Positions 1 through 10,352 of a DNA stretch of 64,000 bases are shown here, piece after piece. Under the pieces are notes generated by a model. It saw only the letters and a list, made by a program, of their open reading frames with translations, was not told the DNA's origin and made no database searches. Position numbers and translations under genes: made by a program. Source of the stretch: Umbelopsis ramanniana AG (Eukaryota > Mucoromycota > Umbelopsidomycetes > Umbelopsidales > Umbelopsidaceae); contig NW_026252126.1 of the NCBI RefSeq assembly GCF_025399195.1, positions 62,001 through 126,000 on the forward strand, read 5' to 3'. How positions within the stretch are numbered: position 1 is the first letter of the stretch; every line of letters starts with the position of its first letter.

Positions 1-2
1 TT

Positions 3-2589
3 GCCATTTGGGATGCAGAGAAATCTAACCGCCAGGAAGGTATTCTTCCAAGTTATGTTAACATTACGGATGCCACCATGGAGATTCTTGATGAAGGCAA
101 TGTAGGCAAGCCCAATTGTTTCGCTATTCAAAACACAGCTGGTGCAAATCGATTTGTGTTCCAAGCAAGAACAAGGCAAGATATGGAAAAGTGGGAATTT
201 TGCTTTTGGCTGGCCAGTTTTGAAGGTACAAAATTGCACGAGATGTACACCAGGAAAATTCTAGCGCGGTCTCTGTACAAGCCCTACTTTACAAAACAGC
301 CATCCAGCGGCATAGAGTGCTATCTTCAAGTCCGTTTTGCAGGCAAATCAGATTGGAAACGTCTCTGGACCGTTGTGGACAAGAAGGACGACAAGAAGCG
401 ATGGGGTCGCAAAGCATCATCCCCCTTACCTGGCCAAATTTTAATATACGAAGACAAAAAATCGAGAACTCCATTGATATCATTGACCAATATTGTTCGA
501 GCCTATGCCATATACCCTGAAACGCCTCACTTGAGCGAGCACTCCACTTTGTTCAAAGTTGAAGGATCAATTTCCACAGTTTCAACAGATGCAAGTTCAG
601 ATATCCCGGATCGAATCTCTCATGTGTTATTCATGGCCAACAACAGCAAAGAGATGGCGCAGTGGCTCTTGACCACGTTTGATATTTTCAAACTCTATGG
701 ACGCCCACAACAAATGTCTTTTAACCAAGTTCAGGCTGATGGAATTCATTATAGTGCTGAATCACTATTGATGGTTCCCGGAAAGTTGTTTCTGGACATA
801 CAAGAAGTCCAAGGAAAGGGTTTATGTGACAAGAAAAGATGGGATCAAAAAGGGGTTTTTACGGACGAGCTGCAAAGAAAATTAGAGTTTGAAGAAGATA
901 AAGCTAAGAAACCTTTGTCTCCAAAAGGCTACCACGCAAAATCGAAAAGCTTGCAAACACCCCACGTAGAGCAGCTAAAATCCAAAACCTCCACCACAGC
1001 TTCTCTCTTGAGTGACCTTACCAGCAATAGTCAACCCCCAGAAGTGAGTTCCATGAAGCAAAAAGTTGTGTCAATTCCGACAAAGCAAATAGGAGATTCT
1101 AGCGAGGACGATACTGAAGAGGATGGAGCGGGCGAGACGGATGAAGACACGGATGATGGCTCTAGCTTGAGGATTCCGTCAAAAGAAAACGCCATCTCTC
1201 AGCCACTTTCCAGTTCAACTCAACCGCATATTGAACCACGCGGATTAACAAGGCAGAGCAGTACCTCTAGCAGTTTTTTGTTGGATTTTGGAAACCTTTC
1301 TGGATCAAGGAATATGAGCAGTCGTGCTTCATCAGCGACAGCGTCCACTTCCAGTCTTTTTGGGGACTTTGCTCGCTCCACGGAGCTTTCAAAATACATC
1401 GATCCATCCGTATTTGAAGAAGATGTAGGAGAAGAAGTAGTAGTTGATAGAGCTCTTGAAGAATCTCGTGATGGTGTCCCGGCGCCAGCTGGTTCAAGGG
1501 AATCCAAAGGGAACCCGTTATCTTTCCCCAAATCTAATATCAGAGGCCTCTTTCCAAAGTTGCACTGGGGTACCTCTGGTACCATTGATTACGATGATGA
1601 TGTTGGAAGTCTATCCAATCCTTCAAATGATTTCAAAGACATAGCAGATTTGGGAGGTCGAGAGGGGCCGCCCATACCATCCTTGGGAGATCAATTTGCT
1701 AGTGAGAACAGCCTTCTCGCCAAAAAGCCAGCCGATTTACCCATGACCGCTCAGGAGCAAACAGAGTATGCAAGAGCAATGCGCCAGCCTTTTCTTCATG
1801 TACCGGTTAAACCAAAAGATCCTGGTTCAGGTTTAATCGGGAGAATAACGCAACTTGAATACGTGAGGCAGCAAAACAGTGGAAAAGGAGCAGTTGATAA
1901 AGTAGACAAGGTGCATGCGTTCAGTGCGGAAGTGGAAAAAGAGCGCTATTTTGAGCGCGAGAGAGACAGACAACTCATAGAGCATCGACAGCAGCAAATG
2001 CTGCAGCACGTAAGGAACTGTTCACCAAAATTTTCATGTTTCATTTCATATAACTAATACTGTGCCAAAGATGATGATGATGAACGGTGGTAATTTTGCC
2101 TTGATGCCTGTTATCCAAACCCCACACGGTCTAGTTCCCGTCATGATGCCATTTTCCATGCCTCCCCAAGCGAGTATGTCTTCACCGTTAGGTCAAACGA
2201 TGCCCTCGCATGACCCTAGAATGTCAGCGTATGATGCCAGAATGCCAACCCATGACCCAAGGATGACAGGACTTGACCCCAGGATACCACTGTTTGACCC
2301 TAGAATGACAGGCATACAGCCCACCACTGGTCTCAGCAGTAGCTCATCGGCAGAAACAAATCGCAGTCCTTTCGCGTCATCCAGCAGCCGAAGCAGCTCT
2401 TATACTGGGTCGTCTATTCACAGCCAGTTTAGCAACAGCAAGAACGGGTATATGTCCAGCACACAAGCTGCACCGGCAACAGCACTAGGTGATAGTAGTG
2501 GAGATGAGGACGACCATATTCCTATCGCCAAGACTCCAATAGCTAAGCGACGCTCAGGATGGACACACCCTCGCCCAGAGAGATTATAG
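3..2589 (+). CDS. Caf120/Skg3-like PH-domain protein (5' partial)
   Basis: Exons <3..2009 and 2071..2589. The frame is open from the window edge, so the true start lies upstream and the Met at 78 is internal. The intron 2010-2070 begins GTAAGG and ends AAAG after a TAACTAATAC branch site, and removing it joins the two frames in phase. The first ~220 visible residues look like the paired PH-type region of the fungal Caf120/Skg3 family, whose yeast members associate with CCR4-NOT or the bud site. Next come a long Ser-rich acidic linker, a conserved stretch reading QPFLHVPVKPKDPGSG, a charged helical region (EKERYFERERDRQL) and a Met/Pro-rich tail. The tail holds five 7-residue repeats of the type xDPRMxx. 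Family assignment is from remembered family pattern; the molecular role in this fungus is inferred. Confidence 0.75.
2209..2313 (+). repeat. five in-frame 21-bp/7-aa DPRM repeats
   Basis: Five consecutive heptads (HDPRMSA, YDARMPT, HDPRMTG, LDPRIPL, FDPRMTG) lie in the C-terminal tail of the Caf120-like protein. The consensus is xD(P/A)R(M/I)xx. The DNA copies differ at synonymous sites, so the peptide pattern rather than the DNA appears conserved. Confidence 0.85.
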
Positions 2590-3129
2590 CTCATAGAAAT
2601 AAACCCCATTGCCGCACTTCCAGTAATTGAAGATTAAGCTATTCTATTACAATACCCCTCCCCCAATGTATTTTAAACTTTTTTAACTTGTATGGCCTTT
2701 CGGATGTAGTGGACATATTTAGTCATTTCAAACCAATAACCGAGAAACAATATGTTATGTATAAATACTGTCAATCTTGGTTTCATTTCTTATCATGATG
2801 GATTGGCTAATTCATGTTATTCGGCAGTTTCGCTAAACGATTGCAGGAGACAACCAATTATTCGATGTTGTTCTACTGTACGCATTCCCAAATAGTGTAA
2901 TAACAGTCATCTGTCAGTTTCTGCGTTCAAGTATGAATCTTTTTCAATTTGGTATGTCGCACTAAACAATATACAGACTACACACATATACTGAGCGTAC
3001 AGTTATGGATATAAGCGATTCGCGTCGTAAGAATGATATAAACAAAGAAAAAAAGAGGTACGTGACAAAATGAAATGAGGGGAAAAGGTGGGAAGGCAGT
3101 ATGAAATAAGCGTCATCAGAAAGCTAATG
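2590..3129. other. tail-to-tail intergenic region
   Basis: The region lies between the stop codons of two convergent genes. It is A+T-rich 3'UTR-like sequence with several AATAAA-like strings; no RNA gene, repeat or ORF of note is visible. Confidence 0.6.
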
Positions 3130-5573
3130 TTACTCGATGACCTCTAGCTTTGCTCGTTTTCTTTCATAGCCACCATATGAGGTATCATCTTGGGGCTGAA
3201 GTTGCTGCTGAAACCAGTGGCCTGCATGGCTAGAGCTAGGTGTTTCATCCCCGTTGGCTGCTTGCTGCATCATCCCCATGAAGCTTACAAACTGAGGTAA
3301 GTCCTGTAAGTTGACGAACGGTGGAAGATCCGACGAGCTTTCGGCTACCAAACCTCCTGTGGCTTGGGAATCTGATGTGCTGTTGTATTGTCGTTTACGA
3401 CTTTGATTGTTTTGGTCTCCTTCTGACTGCGATGTAGAAGAATATTGAGACGCCGCAATCATATTCTGGGTACTGGGGCCACGGTGAACCATGCCGGGAT
3501 CAACTCCTTGCACTCGTTGAATGGCTTTGAGATGTGCGCAATATTTGACCACCATATCCAGAAGGCCATTGGTCGAAAAAGGTTTGGGCAGTACGTCATT
3601 CATGCCGCTTCCAAAGTATTCCATAATATCACTATCAGTGGTATTGGACGTCATGGATATGATGGGGGTAAGGGTATCATACTGTCTTATGTTACGGGTG
3701 GCAGTAACACCATCGAGATTAGGCATCACAACATCCTATGATATTAAAGAGAAATGAATATCGTGCGCAAGGAAAGTGAACTGTTCACAACCGTAAGAAA
3801 TTATTACCATTAAAACGAGATCGTATTTTTCCAAGCCGAGTTTCTTCAACGCTTCAACACCGTCAGTTGCTACATCAAATGTACATCCAAACACTTGGAG
3901 TAATTTACTGCTGAGATTGCGACAAACAGAGTCGTCATCGACCAATAAGACACGAGGAGGTACTGACCAACCAGGAATGTAAGTCTTACGATGAATGCGC
4001 ATAGTCTTATCAGATGCAGGACGAGCCGCAGCTGTCGTGGATGCTTGACTAGTACTGGCATTATTGGATGGGGTATACGAGGGAGACATATTCTTTGGTT
4101 GCAAATGCCCAACAGTAACAACTGTCAAGCCGTCAGCGTTCTTGGAATTGCCAAGTATGTTGGTTCCCTTCGTGTCTTTTTCGCCGGGAAGTGTCAAATT
4201 CATGCTGGCTGCAGCCGCTGTGAATTGTGTTGACAGATCAGCAAGATTGGGCATGTTGAAGGAAGGCTGCGCTGAAGACTCGGATGTAGCTGGAAATGAT
4301 TCATTGTTTGCGACAGGAGCAGATGATGATGCTTTCGTGGAAATCAAGTCGGAAGAAAGTATATCGTTCTGCTGGTTATTTTCAGTAGAAGCCCAAGGCA
4401 CTTGAGTAAGCTGTTGTAGGCTTTGAATACGCTGAGAGATCTGATTCATCTGGGTAACACTTGCTTTTGCAACTTCGGAATAAGATTGAATCAGTTTCTG
4501 TGCTTCGGATGAAGGGACAAACGGCGTATCATGACCATAATTTGGCTGCCTATCATCTATTTGTCCTCTCTCTTCTTGGTGGTGCTCTGAAGATGTCATA
4601 AAAGCGGTAAATATAATGGTCTATTCTATTTACGTAACCCACTGTGTTGGGTACTAACCTTGTTCTTGTTGTACGAGGTACTGCACTAAATTTTGCATCA
4701 AATTATCTTGAGCCATCATTTTGCTGCGACAGCCCATAATTTCATTCAGCACAACACCATAATTGTTACCAATGCTTTGAAGGTGTCCAGCCATGTCGGT
4801 ATGGATCTTGTGGAGGTATGCTATCTGAGTGTGCAAGTTGGCGGCAAGTGCGTTGAATTCGGCAGGAGCAGCTTGGTTGTTGTTGAAGGATTGGTTGGAA
4901 TTTTGCAAGCTAACCGAATTATTGCCACTGTTGTCTTGGCCAGCACCAGCATTTCCTGCTGAACCGGACGTTGTAGGGCCACGATTGCCCTTGTTCGGGG
5001 TTTTTCTTTTGATCTTTTCCAATAATTCCTTTTTGTTACTTTGAAACTTTGGATGAACGAATTCCCAGGCCTGTAAACATATGAAAAAAGAAAAAAAAAA
5101 TTAGAATCTAGTAAATAGCATTTTAGAGCTATCAAGTGAAAACTCATTGTGTGGCGTACCTGTTCACCGTATGGCTTGCCATCATCGGCGTTTCTCAGCT
5201 TGTGGAAGTCGTATTTGTTAAGCTGTCGAACAAAACTAGCAAAGTTGGAGTGCTTAAAGTGTTTGGGCAAGATAACTTTGGAAAATTCCGTTGGATCTTT
5301 CACAACAAAAGTCTCTCCATTGTTGCCCCAGGAGACAATGTGGTTGTAAGACTTGTCTTCCAGCATGCTGTACGTAGAAATATGAGACAGGGGAATCGGT
5401 TTTCAATTCTATAGCACTGCATTAGCTTACCGAAATAATTTCTTTACAAAATCAGGTATGCCTCCTGACGTTGGCGCTTGATTAGCCTGGGCCGTAGCCT
5501 CCATTGATATGGCTGGGTTACTGTCGACGAAAGATTGTTGTGATGTGAAGTTATTCCGAGCTGAAGAATTCAT
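3130..5573 (-). CDS. SKN7: Skn7/Prr1-type response regulator with HSF DNA-binding domain
   Basis: Exons (minus) 5573..5431, 5367..5160, 5070..4659, 4586..3808, 3735..3130, giving 715 aa. An HSF-type winged helix (FVKKLFR to EFVHPKF, about residues 40-130) is followed by a coiled-coil region. A receiver domain then carries the acidic pair in VLLVDDD (471-473), the phospho-acceptor Asp515 in MDVVMP and the conserved Lys565 in LPKPFS. This is the standard layout of Skn7, the nuclear output of a fungal histidine-kinase phosphorelay acting in oxidative and osmotic stress and cell-wall control. All four introns are GT-AG and keep phase. The last intron (3736-3807) falls exactly before the Asp515 codon. 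It is divergent from DAD1. Confidence 0.95.
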
Positions 5574-6051
5574 TTCTTCAAGGTTGGAAAGTAGCGTAAC
5601 AAGTCAACTTGTTTTTTTAAGAGACTGGCAGCAATATGATAAAGAGTAAAACTAGAGGAAAGACGAAAAGCAGTAAGTCTGTATGTTTTTCCAAAATGTG
5701 CTAAAGCTCTCAGCTGAGCTTAAAGCTCCTGAAAATGAGACCCACTTTTCTGTAAATGGTGATCCAATGACGATTGATGAATCAAATGATACTACTTGGT
5801 TGTGATTTCTACAAAGTGAAACGTCGAAGAACGCAGATTTCTGCTTTTTCGTATTTGTTTTGTAGAGGGACCTAGTCTTATGGAAGGGCTCAAAGGGTCC
5901 TTCATATCCATAAGATGGTTTTACATGACAAACGGCAAAGTCACGTGTGTGCTACCATCAGGCACAATCCAATCGTTCTTTGCCAGCCTGTCACTGCCGC
6001 TGTCTGAATTAATTTCGCGCCTGCTTCTTCTCTTTGCTTGACAACGACATC
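5574..6051. promoter_or_regulatory. divergent SKN7/DAD1 intergenic region
   Basis: 478 bp between two head-to-head start codons. A perfect CACGTG E-box lies at 5942-5947 and a CCAAT at 5969-5973, both within 110 bp of the DAD1 start. Motifs are seen directly; their use is inferred. Confidence 0.4.
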
Positions 6052-6752
6052 ATGTCCGCCATGCAAGACTTAGCTCCCGCGATCAAGCGGTTAGCCAATT
6101 CGTACCAGCAGACTACATCTATTAGTCTCAAGTTTATCGACATCTACTTGGTTTTCATTATGGGATCCGGTATCCTTCAATTTGTGTACATGCTTGCTGC
6201 TGGTACTTTCCCATACAATGCATTCTTGGCTGGATTCATCTCGTCAGTTGGTAGCTTTGTGCTTGCTGGTGAGTTCATATCTGTCTTTATATTATATCTA
6301 TGAGATACCGCCAAAGTCGCCTATTACGGTATCGCGGACCATGGTCGCTGTCAAGTGCTGTGAGAAAACCAACGACAGTGATATGATAAATGAGATACGA
6401 TGTATTATGGAAAGAAACGCAACCGGTGATTGTAACGGTGTCGAAAGGATTGGGTATCGGTCAGGGAGACTGTTGAGAGGGTCTGGACGGATCCATTATT
6501 ACAAATCCCAGCCAGCCACTGATCATGCCTTCTGTTACTACAGCCAATTTGCGAATCCAGACCAATGCGCAAAACTCTCCAGACTTTAAAGGAATTTCAC
6601 CAGAACGGTATGTCAAACTTCTCTGAATGATTTATTTCCAAGAGGAAAAGAAAGCACACCTAACACCCTGCACTTTGTTGTTCAGAGCTTTTGCAGATTT
6701 CGCTGTTTGCTCTATTCTCTTGCATTTATTCTGTGTAAACTTCCTCGGATAA
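6052..6752 (+). CDS. OST2: oligosaccharyltransferase subunit DAD1/Ost2
   Basis: Exons 6052..6268, 6544..6607, 6686..6752 give 115 aa, the normal length for DAD1/Ost2. It is a small multi-pass ER membrane subunit of the complex that transfers the dolichol-linked glycan to asparagines. Diagnostic stretches are LQFVYMLAAGTFPYNAFLAGF, split by wording here only, then LRIQTN, FKGISPERAFADF and the C-terminal VNFLG. Much of the C-terminal half sits on exons 2 and 3, which long-ORF searches miss. Intron 1 (6269-6543, 275 nt) is unusually long for this window. The ATG at 6052 matches the family N-terminus; an in-frame TTG upstream is not used. Confidence 0.95.
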
Positions 6753-7182
6753 AGGTCTCCCCATGACAAGAAAAAAACATGCTTATTCCCCTTCCCAAAA
6801 CTCAACTCAATAAATGAAAGCAAGAAAGTTCTCGTACCTTTTTTTTTCTTATATCTCATGTCTTGAATTTCGAAAGTGTATGACCATGCATGTTTCAATA
6901 CATCTGGCATTTTATTGCTTCAACTCCATACGCTTCGTTATGTGTTGAAATGTTCTAGATTGCTTTACCATGAGCCCGTTACTGCAAGAATAGCTCTTTT
7001 ACCAGAGAACTGTCCTCCAAAGGACAGGGTGAGCGACGCAACGATGTAGATGCACACAAGCTTTCAACATGTCCTCCGCAAGGTCGTGGTCCTCTGAACC
7101 ATTATTCAATACATTTTTAAGTACATGGCTGTTTTATTTTTATTAATCTTGCAATGAAATGGATATCACGAACAAATGAATT
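6753..7182. other. tail-to-tail region with a small hairpin
   Basis: 3' sequence between DAD1 (+) and SF3B4 (-). A perfect 7-bp inverted repeat, CTGTCCT/AGGACAG with a 4-nt loop, lies at 7010-7027. Otherwise there is only A+T-rich UTR-like sequence. Confidence 0.5.
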
Positions 7183-8335
7183 TTATTGTGGTGGTCGATA
7201 ACCTCCAAAAGGTGGTTGTGGTGGTCGATAATTTGCACCACCGGGTGGGCCACCAGGCGATGGACCACCATAACCCATATAAGGTGGTCGTCCAACAGCG
7301 CCTGCAAACACTACGATTTAGTATGAGCATGGAAAACATTCATGTAAGGAAATTCACTTACCGCCCATTGGAGGTGGAGGTGGTGGTCGGTAACCTTGTG
7401 TAGTAGGTACCGAGTTATAAGGAACCGCAGATGGCAATCCATTCATTGGCGGGGGAGGTCTTCCTCCAGCCATACCCATAGGTGGTCTTCCCATTCCAGG
7501 TGGGCCGCCAAACATTGACGCTGAAGCAGGAGCATTCTTCTTGGCCTGCGCTGCCAACAAACGTTCCGCTTGAGAACCGTGACGTTCACCTTTACCATCC
7601 TTCTTAAACGCATAGGACACGTTGACTTCCTTATTCATTAGGTATTGCCCATTCATGGCATCTATAGCAGCATCAGATGAATCAAAGTTATCGTATGTGA
7701 CGAAGCCATATCCCTTGAAGTTGCCGGTCTCTGCGTCCCTAGCAATCTAAGATTTCCAACACGCATTAAAACAATGCTATCTATGGATCCATTAACCGAC
7801 ATATAGCCTTACCTTTGGAGTCTGAACAATTACACCGAATGCACTGAATACATCGTACAGCATCTTTTCGTCGACGTCTGGATCAAGATTGCCAACAAAG
7901 AGCGTGGCACCAACATCCAAGTTCTTCTTATCTGACGTTGCCTGAAAATGATTGACATCATGTTAGTTAAATATAACGGTAACCACGCCAAATTGAACGT
8001 TATTCACCTTGTTGACTCTGATTGGCTTTCCGTATAGTTTGATCTGATTCATAATGCGAATGGCGTAATCGGCGTCTTCCTCTGTCATAAACTCGCAAAA
8101 TCCATAACCTTGGTGACTTTGCGTGACGCGATCTTTGGGCAAATGAACGTTGACTTATCGATTATGTCGAGACAATTAGTATATGTTTGGTTAGTTGTAT
8201 GGATCACGACCCAAAGTACTTACCAACAGGCCCAGCCTGAAGCATCAGCTCCCATACAAGGGTTTCGGTACACCGTTCGTCTAAGTTTCCAACATAAACA
8301 GTGGCATCCTGATTTCTTTCAATTTGTTGTGCCAT
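7183..8335 (-). CDS. SF3B4: splicing factor 3B subunit 4 (SF3b49/Hsh49)
   Basis: Exons (minus) 8335..8224, 8153..8008, 7941..7813, 7746..7362, 7301..7183; 296 aa. Two RRMs are readable: RRM1 begins [13 protein letters not shown] and contains the RNP1 GYGFCEF, and RRM2 has ATLFVGNLD and GYGFVTY. The family block [19 protein letters not shown] follows, then a Pro/Gly-rich tail ending YRPPQ. SF3B4 is a U2 snRNP subunit that contacts pre-mRNA upstream of the branch site. The protein is shorter than the animal form because the Pro-rich tail is reduced. Start codons of this gene and DDI1 are only 172 bp apart. Confidence 0.96.
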
Positions 8336-8507
8336 TTATGTTTTTTGGAATCAGCCAATCTCTTCCAAAGGTTCAACCAGAAGGAATCATGATGTCAAAA
8401 AGTCACATGACTTGACTTTCGGCTGAGTTGGGCCCAAGTTACATTTTGATCGGGCTTTCGATTGGAGTTTCTGTGGCCTTCTGTCTGCACAGGAACACTT
8501 AGCATAA
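8336..8507. promoter_or_regulatory. short divergent SF3B4/DDI1 promoter
   Basis: Only 172 bp separate the two opposing start codons, so both 5'UTRs and core promoters must fit here. No clear TATA box is present. Confidence 0.5.
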
Positions 8508-10230
8508 ATGAAGCTTTCAGTAACCACAGACGAGGGCGATTTATACAATTTGGAGATTGATTCTCAAATGGAGATAGAAAATCTCAAGGCTCTTCTCGAA
8601 GCTGAAGTAAGTACTCTCTTAAAGTTGTCATGATCTGTCAGCCCAGACTGTACTGTCAAAGAAAGCTTGGCCATTGCTCTGTACACTTGTGACGTGACGT
8701 ATTTACCACTTTTTACCGCAGACGAATATTGAGGTTGCAGAGCAAATGCTATTTTACAACGGAAACGAACTCGTAGACCCTCAAAAAACTCTTCAACAGT
8801 ACGATATAGGTCAGGACGACATTGTTCTTCTCCGTCGTAAGCGACAAGGAGGATCAAGGTAGGGAACACGCCATTAATTGCCTTTGTTCATAGTGGCAAG
8901 AAATCTAAAAGGACATTGGTTGTTGGAAAATCTCAGTGGTAATCCAAACTTCGATATGATGCGACAGCATGTACTTCGTGATCCTCGTCTTTTGCAACAG
9001 CTTGCCAATGTAAGCACGATGACTGTGTGAATGTTTACTTTCATGCGGGAAAAAAGTGTTGCTGACCTTCGAGTATAGACAAATCCAGATCTTGCCCAGG
9101 CAGCTATGAACGATCCGGAGAGATTCAATATGATGGTACAGCAAATAGAGCAAAGTCGACGCCAAGCTGAAACGCAAAAATCTCTACAGTTGGCTGCCTT
9201 GAATGACGATCCTTTTGATGTAGAAGCTCAAAAGCGGATCGAAGAAGCTATACGACAGGAAAATATTGCTGCGAATTTGGAGGCTGCTATGGAGTACAAC
9301 CCAGAATCTTTTGCCAGAGTAAGCTCTGCGGTGAACAAGGCGATTTCCATTTCGAGCCTATTACTGACTGTATCACACTATCAATAGGTTACTCGCCTAT
9401 ATATACGAGTGGAAATCAATGGGAAGGATCTGGTTGCATTGGTTGACTCTGGTGCTCAGAGTACTGTCAGTAAGTTGATTGACGAGCAGGCTCTGTGATC
9501 ATGTGAATTTTGGTCCCCCATCGTTCAAACCCCAATTTTTTTTTTCTATAGTCAGCCCAGAGACGGCCCAACTGTGCGGACTCGATCGCCTTCTTGATAC
9601 TCGCTTCAGCGGAGTGGCAAAGGGAGTTGGAACGGCCAAAATCCTGGGTCGGATTCACAGCGCACAGATGAAACTGTCAAAGGACTTCTTTCTGGCATGT
9701 TCGTTCATTGTTGTGGAAGGAAAAGGTTCTGAGCTACTTTTTGGATTGGACATGCTTCGAAAGCATCAAGTAAGTGATCCTCGTTGCAATATTTGATAGC
9801 CCGAACGAGGTGTTACTTTGAACACTACCACCACGATTTCATGTCCTTTATTTTTTTCTCACACCGAGCGCCCCTTCTTTTACAGGGATGTATCGACCTT
9901 CGAAAGAACGCTTTAACGTTCGATGAGATTGACATACCGTTTTTACAAGAGCATGAATTGCCAGAAAAGCAGCGTATGATCGAACTTCATGGTGGAGCAG
10001 ATGATGAAACACCGGCTGAAGCACGAATTGCTGGACCAGTTGCCAATGCTAACGCATCAAACTACGGCGAAACGTCACAATCAAGTGCAGCATCGTCAAA
10101 CAAAGGATACTCCGAGAGTGACATAGCTACGTTAACTAACCTGGGAGTCAGTAGACAGGAGGCGATCCATGCATTGGATATGGCAGGCGGCAACTGTGAA
10201 GTCGCAGCTAGTTTATTGTTCCAAAACTAA
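8508..10230 (+). CDS. DDI1: DDI1 ubiquitin shuttle / aspartic protease
   Basis: Exons 8508..8606, 8722..8858, 8937..9009, 9079..9318, 9388..9469, 9552..9769, 9886..10230; 397 aa, close to other Ddi1 proteins. An N-terminal ubiquitin-like domain (1-75) is followed by the helical region [16 protein letters not shown] retropepsin-fold protease domain then has the catalytic motif LVDSGAQ (Asp203), and a UBA domain forms the C-terminus ([16 protein letters not shown]). Ddi1 binds ubiquitylated substrates, delivers them to the proteasome and cleaves some substrates. For intron 2 the acceptor at 8936 was chosen because the earlier AG at 8894 leads to an in-frame stop. The protease fold is a normal host domain here, not a retroelement. 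Confidence 0.95.
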
Positions 10231-10352
10231 GATTGTTTGTTGTTGGTAGTACAGATATACCATAAAAAGGCATGATTCTCTCAAGCAAAATGAAAACATT
10301 TCCCTCTTGTTATTTTTTTTTAAATACTGTCTTCTCCCCTCTCCATTTTGTC

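Noticed and set aside
8859-8894. Earlier acceptor for DDI1 intron 2
   Set aside because: It would make a 36-nt intron and a frame that stops before the conserved NPNFDMM region; the AG at 8936 keeps the frame.
9388-9886. Retropepsin-like aspartic protease motif (LVDSGA)
   Set aside because: It sits inside an intact DDI1 gene between a ubiquitin-like and a UBA domain, so it is the normal host protease domain and not a retroelement.
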